Below are positions 8,461-15,909 of a stretch of DNA of 64,000 bases, piece after piece. The stretch comes from Allobosea sp. (lineage in GTDB: Bacteria > Pseudomonadota > Alphaproteobacteria > Rhizobiales > Beijerinckiaceae): assembly GCF_030695125.1 (NCBI RefSeq), contig NZ_JAUYTP010000008.1, forward strand, positions 1 to 64,000, given 5' to 3'. The notes under the pieces are model-generated. The model was not told the DNA's origin. It saw nothing but the letters and a program-made list of their open reading frames with translations, and searched no databases. Position 1 is the stretch's first letter, and every line of letters begins with the position of its first letter. The position numbers and the translations under genes are program-made.

Positions 8461-9240
8461 ATGGCGGGACCGGTCACGCTCGTCACGGGCGCTTCGGGCG
8501 GCATCGGCGGCGCGCTCGCTGCGATGCTGGCGCAACAGGGCCACCGGCTGGTGCTGTCGGGGCTCGACCAGAGCGGGCTCGACGCGCTGGCTCAGGACCT
8601 CATCGAACAGGGCGCCAGCGTCGCGACGCTCGCCGGCGATGTCCGCGAGCGCGACCTCGCCCAGGCCTGCGTCGATCTCGCGGTCGAGCGTTTCGGCCGG
8701 CTCGACCATCTCGTGACGGGGGCTGGTGCGTCGCGCCCCGTCCCGATGGTCGAGATGGACGATGACGAGTGGGACCGGCTCGTCGACATCAATCTCTCGG
8801 CGGTGTTCCGCATCTCGAAGGCGGCCGCGCGCCAGATGATCGGCCAGGGCGAAGGCGGCACCATCGTCCACATCTCCTCGATCGCCCATGCCAATGGCGG
8901 GGCCAATCTCGCCTATGGCTCGGCCAAGGGCGGCGTCGCGACCCTCACCTACGGCATGGCCCAGCAGCTCGGCCCGCATGGGATTCGCGTGAATGCGGTT
9001 GCGCCCGGCATCATCGATACGCCTATGGTACGCGGCGGCTTCGCGCAGCAGTTCGACGCGCTGGTCGCCGGTGCGGCCCTGCGCACGCCGCTTGGACGTT
9101 TGGGACGACCTGAGGATGTCGCTGCCGTGATCGCCTTCCTGCTTTCGCCCTCGGCTGCCTTCGTGACCGGGGCGCTGATCCCGATCACCGGCGGCATCGA
9201 GATCCTCTCCCCGATCTCGACCATCGCGAAGGGGGCCTGA
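8461..9240 (+). CDS. SDR-family NAD(P)-dependent oxidoreductase
   Basis: A 259-residue classical short-chain dehydrogenase. It has the cofactor motif TGASGGIGG near residue 10, the structural GAGAS motif (NNAG position), a catalytic serine in HISSIAH, and the YxxxK pair in AYGSAKGGVATLTYG. The C-terminal VNAVAPGIIDTPM and SAAFVTGALIPITGG complete the family pattern. It starts 4 bp after the BtpA-like gene and ends 3 bp before the permease gene. It probably oxidises or reduces a sugar or polyol intermediate of the same pathway. Confidence 0.9.
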   Translation: MAGPVTLVTGASGGIGGALAAMLAQQGHRLVLSGLDQSGLDALAQDLIEQGASVATLAGDVRERDLAQACVDLAVERFGRLDHLVTGAGASRPVPMVEMDDDEWDRLVDINLSAVFRISKAAARQMIGQGEGGTIVHISSIAHANGGANLAYGSAKGGVATLTYGMAQQLGPHGIRVNAVAPGIIDTPMVRGGFAQQFDALVAGAALRTPLGRLGRPEDVAAVIAFLLSPSAAFVTGALIPITGGIEILSPISTIAKGA

Positions 9241-9243
9241 GGC

Positions 9244-10200
9244 ATGGGCAGGCTCGATGTTCGCGAGGTGATCGGGCGCTACGGCACGGCCATCGCCGGG
9301 CTCGCGCTGGTCCTGTTCTTCCTGCTCTTCGCGCCGAATTTCGCCAGCACGATGAACATCATCAACGTGCTCAAGGATACGAGCTTCCTCGCCATCCTGG
9401 CGCTGGGCTTCGCGCTCGCCTTCACGGTCGCAGAGCTCGACCTTTCGATCGCCGAGATGGCGAGCCTGGCGGCGGTGGTCTGCGGCTGGATGGTGCATTC
9501 GCAATATCCGCCCGTCGTCGCCTTCGGGGCCGCCATCGCGGTCGGCATCGTGCTCGGCAGCCTCAACGGCTATGGCGTCACGGTGCTGCGCATCCCCTCG
9601 CTGATCATGACGCTGGGCACGGCGGCCATCGCCAAGGGGCTCGCCTTCATGATCACCCAGGGCGTCGCCTTCACCGGGCGCTGGCCCGTGAGCTTCACCG
9701 GTCAGGCGCGCGGCTACAGCTTCGGCATTCCCAATCTCGTGCTCTGGATGACCGGCGCGACGCTGTTTGCCTGGATCCTGGTGAAATGGACCCGCACCGG
9801 CGCGCATATGGTCGCGACCGGCGAGGCGGACGAGGCGGCAAGGCTCGCCGGCATCGCCACGGCGCGGATGAAGCGCATCGGCCTGCTGCTGGCGGGCGTC
9901 TTCGCCGGGCTGATGGCGGTGCTGCTCGCCGCCAACCTGTCCTCGGCGGCGCCCAACATGGCGGGCGACTACCTGCTCTACGCCATCGCCGCCGTGCTGC
10001 TCGGCATGACCATGTTCGAGCCCGGCAAGCCCAACATCGCCGGCACGGTCTTCGCGGCGCTGGTGCTGAAGGTACTCGGCAACGGCTTGGTCCTGCTCGG
10101 CGCGCCCTATTACATCCAGGACATCGTGCTCGGCGTCATCATCATCGGCTCGGTCGCCTTCTCGGCCAGCGCGATGAAGAAGGCGGCTTTCAAGGTCTGA
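9244..10200 (+). CDS. Ribose-type sugar ABC transporter permease
   Basis: A 318-residue inner-membrane permease of the BPD_transp_2 (RbsC/AraH) type. Eight to ten hydrophobic helices are visible, with the family hallmark GVTVLRIPSLIMTLGTAAIAKG and the loop GEADEAARLAGIATARMKRIG, which contacts the ATPase. It pairs with the binding protein directly downstream and the ATP-binding protein after that. Transporters of this class import monosaccharides, polyols and nucleosides. Confidence 0.92.
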   Translation: MGRLDVREVIGRYGTAIAGLALVLFFLLFAPNFASTMNIINVLKDTSFLAILALGFALAFTVAELDLSIAEMASLAAVVCGWMVHSQYPPVVAFGAAIAVGIVLGSLNGYGVTVLRIPSLIMTLGTAAIAKGLAFMITQGVAFTGRWPVSFTGQARGYSFGIPNLVLWMTGATLFAWILVKWTRTGAHMVATGEADEAARLAGIATARMKRIGLLLAGVFAGLMAVLLAANLSSAAPNMAGDYLLYAIAAVLLGMTMFEPGKPNIAGTVFAALVLKVLGNGLVLLGAPYYIQDIVLGVIIIGSVAFSASAMKKAAFKV

Positions 10201-10231
10201 GAACCACCACAAGAACGAGGGGAGAGGTCAC

Positions 10232-11173
10232 ATGTTCGGATTGAGGAAGATGCTGCTGGCTGCGGTCGCGATGGTCGCGCTGGGTTCGCAGGCGCAGGCC
10301 TTCGAGGTCGGGATCATCGGCTTCCAGTTCTCGTCGGAGACGCATGCCCGCGTCGCCAACGCCGCCGCCGCCGCCGCCAAGGCCAAGGGCTGGGGCGTGA
10401 CGCTGCTGAACTCGGAGGGCGCGCTGCCCAAGCATGCCGAGCAGTTCGACGCGCTGATCGCCAAGAAGGTCGATGCCATCATCATCGCCATGGGCAAGCC
10501 GGTCGAGGCCGACGCCCAGTTCAAGGCGGCCAAGGACGCCAAGATCCCTGTCATCACCGTGCAGTCGGGGTCGAGCCCGCATGCGCTCTTCGACATCCAG
10601 ACCAACGAGTACAAGGTCGGCGCGGATGCGGCGCTCTATCTGCTCGGCCAACTCGGCTACCAGGGCAACATCGTCACCGCCCGCTTCGACCTCAACGTCG
10701 CCTCGCGCATCCGCGGCCGCATCCTCGACGCGGTGCTGGCCGAGAACCAGGCGGTGAAGGAGGTCGGCAAGTTCTCGATGGCGCGCACCCAGAGCTGGCG
10801 CGACGACGTCCGGGCCGGCATGCAGGCGCTGCTGCTGCAGAACCAGGGCAAGATCAACGGCATCTGGGCCTCCTTCGACGGGCAGGCCTACATCATCGAC
10901 GATCTGCTGCAGGCCCAAGGCGTCAAGAAGGGCCAGATCCCGCTCGTCTCGGTCGATGGCGGCAAGGAAACCTATGCCCGCATCGCCGACCCCGCCTCGA
11001 CCTTCCTGGCGACCGTGGCCATCCCCTTCGAGGCGATGGGCAAGCAGGCGGTCGACGCGATCCAGACCATCGTCGTCGAGAAGAAGCCGAAGGAAACCGT
11101 CACCAGCGGGCCCTATCTCTTCACGGAGGCCGTGCTGGTCGACAAGACCAACGTCCAGCAGTTCCTGAAGTGA
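10232..11173 (+). CDS. Sugar ABC transporter periplasmic substrate-binding protein (RbsB-like)
   Basis: A 313-residue periplasmic binding protein of the type I (RbsB/LacI-like) class. A clear signal peptide MFGLRKMLLAAVAMVALGSQAQA is followed by FEVGIIGFQFSSETHARVANAA. Hinge and pocket segments such as DALIAKKVDAIIIAMGKP, RIRGRILDAVLAENQ and GIWASFDGQAYIID follow. A strong GGGGAGAGG ribosome-binding site precedes the ATG, as expected for the abundant component. It decides substrate specificity for the transporter. A nucleoside or C-nucleoside ligand is possible given the nucleoside hydrolase in the same operon. Confidence 0.92.
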   Translation: MFGLRKMLLAAVAMVALGSQAQAFEVGIIGFQFSSETHARVANAAAAAAKAKGWGVTLLNSEGALPKHAEQFDALIAKKVDAIIIAMGKPVEADAQFKAAKDAKIPVITVQSGSSPHALFDIQTNEYKVGADAALYLLGQLGYQGNIVTARFDLNVASRIRGRILDAVLAENQAVKEVGKFSMARTQSWRDDVRAGMQALLLQNQGKINGIWASFDGQAYIIDDLLQAQGVKKGQIPLVSVDGGKETYARIADPASTFLATVAIPFEAMGKQAVDAIQTIVVEKKPKETVTSGPYLFTEAVLVDKTNVQQFLK

Positions 11174-11186
11174 ACCCATGCGCGTC

Positions 11187-11273
11187 ATGCTCGGGCGAAG
11201 ACCCGAGCATCTCGGAAACCAGTGCCTTCTCGGCATGAGATTCTCGGGTCGGAGCTGCGCTCCGCCCGAGAAT
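11187..11273. repeat. Paired palindromic intergenic repeat (REP-like)
   Basis: Two hairpins lie between the binding-protein and ATPase genes: ATGCTCGGG (11187-11195) with CCCGAGCAT (11202-11210), and ATTCTCGGG (11240-11248) with CCCGAGAAT (11265-11273), the second with an inner GGAGC/GCTCC stem. Both share the core CTCGGG. Such elements are scattered between genes in many Hyphomicrobiales. Between a binding protein and the rest of its operon, a hairpin pair can stabilise the upstream message or reduce downstream transcription. Confidence 0.75.
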
Positions 11274-11308
11274 GGCGCCGCGTTGCACCGTAGCCGGACG
11301 GACAGATC

Positions 11309-12073
11309 ATGACCGATCCCACCCCCCTTCTCTCCCTGCGCGGCATCGGCAAGGCCTACGGCCCCGTCGTCGCCGTGCGCGAGGTCGATCTCGACATCTT
11401 CACCGGCGAGGTCGTCGCGATCTGCGGCGACAACGGCGCCGGCAAGTCGAGCCTGATCAAGGTGATCTCGGGCGCCGAGGAGCCGACCTCGGGGTCGATC
11501 AGCATGCGCGGTCAGCCGGTTGCCTTCGGCTCGCCGCATGACGCGCTGGAGCATGGCGTCGCCACGATCTACCAGGATCTCGCGCTCGCGCCGCGGCTCT
11601 CCATCGCCCAGAACGTGTTCATGGGCTCGGAGCTGACGAGGCCGCTGCTGCTACCCTTCCTGCGCGTGCTCGATAAGAAGCGCATGATCGCGGAATCGCA
11701 GCGCTACCTCTCGCAGCTTTCGGCCGCCGTCACCGACATGACGCGCCCGGTCGAGCGGCTCTCGGGCGGCCAGCGCCAGGCGGTCGCGATCTCGCGCGCC
11801 CTGCGCTGGAACGCCGAGATCATCATCATGGACGAGCCGACGGCGGCGCTCGGCGTCAAGGAAAGCGCGCTGGTGCTCGACCTCATCCGCAAGCTCAAGG
11901 CCGATGGGCGCACCGTCATCCTGATCAGCCACAACATGCGCGACGTGGTCGCGCTCGCCGACCGGGTCGTGATCATGGGGGCCGGCCGCAAATATGTCGA
12001 CCGGCCGATCGGCGATCTCAAGGCCGACGACATCGCCCATCTGATCATGGCCGGCAACGCGAAGGCGGCGTGA
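11309..12073 (+). CDS. Sugar ABC transporter ATP-binding protein, single ATPase domain
   Basis: A 254-residue ABC ATPase with Walker A GDNGAGKSSLIKVI, the signature LSGGQRQAVAISRAL, Walker B IIIMDEPTAAL and the H-loop ILISHNMRDV. Ribose-type transporters often use a double-length ATPase (RbsA/MglA, about 500 residues). This one has a single domain, as in the FrcA class, and must act as a homodimer. It belongs with the permease at 9244-10200 and the binding protein at 10232-11173, although a palindromic repeat separates it from the latter. Confidence 0.92.
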   Translation: MTDPTPLLSLRGIGKAYGPVVAVREVDLDIFTGEVVAICGDNGAGKSSLIKVISGAEEPTSGSISMRGQPVAFGSPHDALEHGVATIYQDLALAPRLSIAQNVFMGSELTRPLLLPFLRVLDKKRMIAESQRYLSQLSAAVTDMTRPVERLSGGQRQAVAISRALRWNAEIIIMDEPTAALGVKESALVLDLIRKLKADGRTVILISHNMRDVVALADRVVIMGAGRKYVDRPIGDLKADDIAHLIMAGNAKAA

Positions 12074-12095
12074 CGATGTCGATGCGACCCACACG

Positions 12096-12211
12096 AGCCC
12101 TCATCCTGAGGAGCCGCGAAGCGGCGTCTCGAAGGATGGTTCAGGAGGCTCTGGAAGCATCTGGAGCATCCTTCGAGACGCAGGCTGTGCCTGCTCCTCA
12201 GGATGAGGGCT
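12096..12211. repeat. Long imperfect inverted repeat between operon genes
   Basis: The outer arms AGCCCTCATCCTGAGGAGC (from 12096) and GCTCCTCAGGATGAGGGCT (to 12211) are perfectly complementary over 19 bp. The inner arms GCGTCTCGAAGGATG and CATCCTTCGAGACGC are complementary over 15 bp. The element fills nearly the whole gap between the ATPase and the nucleoside hydrolase. As RNA it would form one long hairpin. I know similar CTCATCCTGAGGAGC elements from intergenic regions of Bosea, Bradyrhizobium and Methylobacterium genomes (from memory). Confidence 0.85.
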
Positions 12212-12216
12212 GAGAC

Positions 12217-13152
12217 ATGCGCGAAGCCATCGTCATCGACACCGACCCCGGCCAGGACGACGCCGTCGCGCTGCTGCTCGCCTTCGCGTCGCGCGACCAA
12301 CTCGACCTGCGCGCCATCACCACGGTGGCCGGCAATGTCCCGGTGGCGCAGACCTCCGCCAACGCCCTGCGCATCCGCGACCTCGCCGGGTCCGCGGCGG
12401 CGGCCGTCCCCGTCCATGCCGGCGCTGAGGGGCCGCTGCTCTTCCCGCTGGAGACGGCCGAATTCGTCTGCGGCCCCGACGGGCTCGCCGGCGCCGACCT
12501 GCCCCCGCCCAAGAGCGCAGCCGCGCCGGGCCATGCGGTCGAGGCGATCATCGCGCTCTGCCGCGCCGCGCCGGACGACGGCATCACGCTGTGCCCGCTC
12601 GGGCCGCTGACCAATCTGGCGCTCGCTGTCCGGCTCGCGCCCGACATCCTGCCCAAGGTGAAGCGCATCGTACTGATGGGCGGGGCGCTGGGGCTCGGCA
12701 ACATGACGCCGGCGGCCGAGTTCAACGTTCATGTCGATCCGCATGCGGCGGCGATCGTCTTCGGCTGTGGCGCACCGATCGTGATGATCGGGCTCGGCGT
12801 CACGCTGCAGGCGATCGCCAGCCATGAGCAGGTCGCGCGGATCGGCGCGCTCGGCACGGCCAGCGGCCGGGCCGTCCACGGCATGCTGACGCGCCCGCGC
12901 CCGGGCGGGCTCGGCACGGCCGGCCACCCGATGCACGACCCCTGCGTCATCGCCTTCCAGCTCTGGCCGGAGCTGTTTGCGGGGCGCGACTGTCACGTCG
13001 AGATCGAGACCGGCGCAGGCTCCCTGCGCGGCCGCACGACGATCGACTGGAACGGCCGGCTGAAGCGCCAGCCCAACGCCCATGTCGTCGCCACCGTCGA
13101 GGCGACAGAGCTGTTCGAGCGGATGATCGAACGCCTCGCCACCCTGCCCTGA
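12217..13152 (+). CDS. Inosine-uridine-type nucleoside hydrolase
   Basis: A 311-residue member of the IunH/CU-NH family. The calcium-binding aspartate cluster DTDPGQDDA lies at residues 6-14, with a second conserved region LCPLGPLTNLALAVRLAP, KRIVLMGGAL, the FNVHVDPHAA loop and the C-terminal HDP motif MHDPCVIAFQL. The enzyme splits the N-glycosidic bond of nucleosides to base and free pentose. Sharing an operon with an FGGY kinase and a ribose-type transporter suggests that the transported compound is a nucleoside or N-glycoside whose sugar is then phosphorylated. Confidence 0.9.
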   Translation: MREAIVIDTDPGQDDAVALLLAFASRDQLDLRAITTVAGNVPVAQTSANALRIRDLAGSAAAAVPVHAGAEGPLLFPLETAEFVCGPDGLAGADLPPPKSAAAPGHAVEAIIALCRAAPDDGITLCPLGPLTNLALAVRLAPDILPKVKRIVLMGGALGLGNMTPAAEFNVHVDPHAAAIVFGCGAPIVMIGLGVTLQAIASHEQVARIGALGTASGRAVHGMLTRPRPGGLGTAGHPMHDPCVIAFQLWPELFAGRDCHVEIETGAGSLRGRTTIDWNGRLKRQPNAHVVATVEATELFERMIERLATLP

Positions 13153-13171
13153 CCGCCGTCGAGGATCAGCC

Positions 13172-13693
13172 ATGCCCCATCTGGTCGAGGAATTGCGCGC
13201 CGAGGCGGACGCCGCCATCGCCGCGATGCGCGCAGCGGCCCTGGCCGCCCGGCAGATCCATGCCGGCGCCGAACTGATGCGCCACATGCTGACGACGGCG
13301 CGCAAGGTCAAGGACAGGCCGAAGGCGGAGGCCGTCGAGACCGTGGTGCGCGAATGGATGGACGCCTGGAATCTCGACCGGCACGACTGGCCGCACATCG
13401 CGCGTGAGATGGAGGCCTTCACCGCCGCCTTCCATGACTACGCCAATGATCCCTCCGACGCCCATGATGCGCGGCTGCGCGAGGCCTGCGCCGCCCTCGA
13501 TGCGGCCCTGGCGAAGCAGGACACCTCGATTTCGGAGCAGATGGCCTTCCGCTCGCAATGTGCGCATGGCTGGTGGGAACTGGTCGCGCCGACGCCGACC
13601 GATCTCCCTGGAAAAAAGCCACGCCCATCGGTGCCACAGCCCGGACCCGGTCAACCATTCTGGCAAGCGGGCTGCGCCGATTTTTGCAGATGA
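13172..13693 (+). CDS. Hypothetical protein at the operon end
   Basis: A 173-residue protein I do not recognise. Residues 1-130 are strongly helical and acidic/alanine-rich (LVEELRAEADAAIAAMRAAALAARQ, then MEAFTAAFHDYANDPSDAHDARLREACAALD). The last 35 residues are proline-rich. A GAGGA ribosome-binding site 7 bases before the ATG, and its position 19 bp after the nucleoside hydrolase in the same direction, favour a real gene. No enzyme motif or signal peptide is visible. The composition-driven opposite-strand frame looks less convincing. Confidence 0.5.
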   Translation: MPHLVEELRAEADAAIAAMRAAALAARQIHAGAELMRHMLTTARKVKDRPKAEAVETVVREWMDAWNLDRHDWPHIAREMEAFTAAFHDYANDPSDAHDARLREACAALDAALAKQDTSISEQMAFRSQCAHGWWELVAPTPTDLPGKKPRPSVPQPGPGQPFWQAGCADFCR

Positions 13694-13830
13694 CGGCCGT
13701 CGAATCGGCGCTCGCAGTGATGAAGCTGGCTAGGGGGACTCCCCAACCCCCGAGATGGCGTTTGGCGGCGCGCCTCACCGCGCAAGAGTTCACCTGACGA
13801 GACCCATTCCTGCCGCGCCCCAACGCCTGG

Positions 13831-14850
13831 CTATGAGTTCGGTTGTGACGTCAGCCGTACGGCCGCGGCTTCGGCATCCAGAGAAAGCCGCGTCACGGAA
13901 AAGACATGGGCCTGGCTCGCCGCCATCTGCGTCCGGTCGCGAACATCGGCCAGGAACCGGTCGAAATAGGTCAGCGGCTCGGCGCTCGCGTCGATATGGC
14001 GCGTGCCCTCATGGTTGGAGAGGAAGACATGGTCCGTGCCGGGGCGGCCGGCGATGTCGAGATATTTGCGAAGCTCGATGAAGCCCTTGGTGCCGAGCAG
14101 CGTCAGCCGCCCGTCACCCCAGCTCGGCAGGCTGTCGGGCGTGAACCAGTCGACGCGGATATAGCCGGTCGCCTTCTCGCTGCGCAGCAGGATCTCGCCG
14201 AAATCGGAGAAGTCGGGGACATCGGGCATGGCATGATTGGCGGTGCTGCTGGCGACGATGTCCGCCGTGGGCGCTCCTGTGTAGAACAGGAACTGGTCGA
14301 TCTGGTGCGAGGCGATGTCGATGAGGATGCCGCCATAGGCCGCGCGATCGAAGAACCAGGCCGGGCGGATCGCCCGGTTCAGCCGGTGCGGCCCCAGGCC
14401 GACGGTGTTGACGACCTCGCCGATGGCCCCCTCCGCCACCAGCTTCGCGGCGATCTCCGAGGCGCGCACGATGAAGCGCTCTGAAAAGCAGATCGAAAAG
14501 ATCCGCCCGGTCCGCGCGACACACTCCATCACGTCGGCGAGCTGCTCGGGTGTCGTCAGCCCGGGCTTGTCGACCATCACGTCCTTGCCATTGGCCATGG
14601 CGCGCAAGGCGATGCCGGCCCGGTCGCGCGGGATCGCCGCGCAGCAGATGATGTCGATCGTGGGATCGTCGAGCAGGCGCTCGCGCTCCAGCGGGCGCAG
14701 ATATGGGAAGCGTTCCTGGAAGCCTTCGAGCACGCGTGGGTCAGAGGTCCGCGGGCAATAGCCGGCGCATTCCGCCCCGGCCGCGATCAATTCCGCGACC
14801 ATGTGGTAGATGTGCCGGTGGTCGAGACCGATGGCGGCAAAACGCAGCAT
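13831..14850 (-). CDS. Gfo/Idh/MocA-family oxidoreductase (second of two)
   Basis: A 339-residue NAD(P)-dependent dehydrogenase. The N-terminal fold opens MLRFAAIGLDHRHIYHMVAELIAAGAE, in which the usual GxGxxG is degenerate (GLDHRH). Then come CCAAIPRDRAGIALRAMANGKDVMVDKPGLTT, containing the conserved lysine of the DKP motif, and a C-terminal GFO_IDH_MocA domain with GGILIDIASHQIDQFLFYTG. The ATG at 14850 has GAGGG 9 bases upstream; it lies 11 bp after the preceding dehydrogenase gene. Likely substrates are sugars, inositols or their acids. The altered dinucleotide loop means cofactor use is less certain. Confidence 0.85.
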   Translation of the reverse strand: MLRFAAIGLDHRHIYHMVAELIAAGAECAGYCPRTSDPRVLEGFQERFPYLRPLERERLLDDPTIDIICCAAIPRDRAGIALRAMANGKDVMVDKPGLTTPEQLADVMECVARTGRIFSICFSERFIVRASEIAAKLVAEGAIGEVVNTVGLGPHRLNRAIRPAWFFDRAAYGGILIDIASHQIDQFLFYTGAPTADIVASSTANHAMPDVPDFSDFGEILLRSEKATGYIRVDWFTPDSLPSWGDGRLTLLGTKGFIELRKYLDIAGRPGTDHVFLSNHEGTRHIDASAEPLTYFDRFLADVRDRTQMAASQAHVFSVTRLSLDAEAAAVRLTSQPNS

Positions 14851-14861
14851 GTCGTTCGCCC

Positions 14862-15893
14862 TCAACCCGTCGCGACGGTGACGCGGCCGGAGCTTTGCCC
14901 GGCGGCGATCAGCGCGTCGATCAGACGATGGACCCGGAGTGCGTTCTCGCCGGTGATGCGTGGCGGACGCTTCTGCCGGATGGCCTCGGCGAAATCGGCC
15001 ATCACCGCCCGGTGATAATCATGCGGGAAGGCCATCGGATCGGCGCCCGTACCGCCCGCACTTTTGTCGGCCTCGATGGTGGTGCGCGTGCCGTCATGCC
15101 AGGCGATATCGAGCGCGGTGCCGACCAGCGAGGCCGTCGCATGGCGGCAGATCAGCTCGATCCGCTCGGGGAAGCCCGGATAGGCGGCCGTCGTCGCATC
15201 GATGGTGCCGACCGCGCCATTGGCGAAGCGCACCGCCGCGCAGACCATGTCCTCGGTCTCCATCGCGTGGACCGGGCTGGTCAGGGCGTAGCCGCCGACT
15301 TCGGTGATGGGACCGGCCAGGCTCAGCATCAGGTCGAGCGTGTGGATGCCCTGCGAGAGCATCACGCCGCCGCCATCGCGCGCGAAGCTGCCGCGGCCGG
15401 GCTCGTCGTAATAGGATTGCGGCCGCCAGAGCCGGATCACGGTCGAACAGCCGACGATCTCGCCCATGCGGCCGGACGTGAGATGCTCCGCCAGCGCGAC
15501 GGCCGCCGGCTTGAAGCGATGCTGCAGCACGATGCCGAGCGTCACCCCGGCGGCGCGGCAGGTCGCGACCAGCTCCTGCGACCGGGCGGTGGTGATGTCG
15601 AGCGGCTTTTCCAGCAGGATGTGCTTGCCCGCCTGGGCGCAGCGCCGGGCGATGTCGAGATGGGTGTTGGCGGGGGTGAGCACCAGCATCGCCTCGACGG
15701 ACTCGTCCGCCAGCAGGGCGTCGAGATCGTCGCAGAGCGGGAAGGGGAAGCGCGCGCCGAAGGCCGCCCGCCGTTCGGCGCTCGGGCTATAGGCGCCGAC
15801 GACCTCGACCTCGTCCTGCAGATCGACGAGGCCCCGGGCATGGGGCGTCACGGCCATGCCGAGCCCGATGATCCCGATGCACAGCCTGCTCAT
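14862..15893 (-). CDS. Gfo/Idh/MocA-family oxidoreductase (first of two)
   Basis: A 343-residue dehydrogenase with an intact Rossmann start LCIGIIGLGMAVTPHARGL, the conserved TPANTHLDIARRCAQAGKHILLEKPLD (EKP lysine), and the C-terminal domain with GGGVMLSQGIHTLDLMLSLAG, whose H-D pair is typical of the family catalytic site. It lies between the fused TRAP permease (16 bp upstream) and a second Gfo/Idh gene. Two such dehydrogenases next to a TRAP transporter suggest stepwise oxidation of an imported sugar or sugar acid. Confidence 0.9.
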   Translation of the reverse strand: MSRLCIGIIGLGMAVTPHARGLVDLQDEVEVVGAYSPSAERRAAFGARFPFPLCDDLDALLADESVEAMLVLTPANTHLDIARRCAQAGKHILLEKPLDITTARSQELVATCRAAGVTLGIVLQHRFKPAAVALAEHLTSGRMGEIVGCSTVIRLWRPQSYYDEPGRGSFARDGGGVMLSQGIHTLDLMLSLAGPITEVGGYALTSPVHAMETEDMVCAAVRFANGAVGTIDATTAAYPGFPERIELICRHATASLVGTALDIAWHDGTRTTIEADKSAGGTGADPMAFPHDYHRAVMADFAEAIRQKRPPRITGENALRVHRLIDALIAAGQSSGRVTVATG

Positions 15894-15909
15894 GCTCTCA
15901 CTCCGCCAT

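Noticed and set aside
6432..8504. 690-codon open frame on the minus strand
   Set aside because: Antisense of the FGGY kinase and BtpA-like genes, which have clear family motifs.
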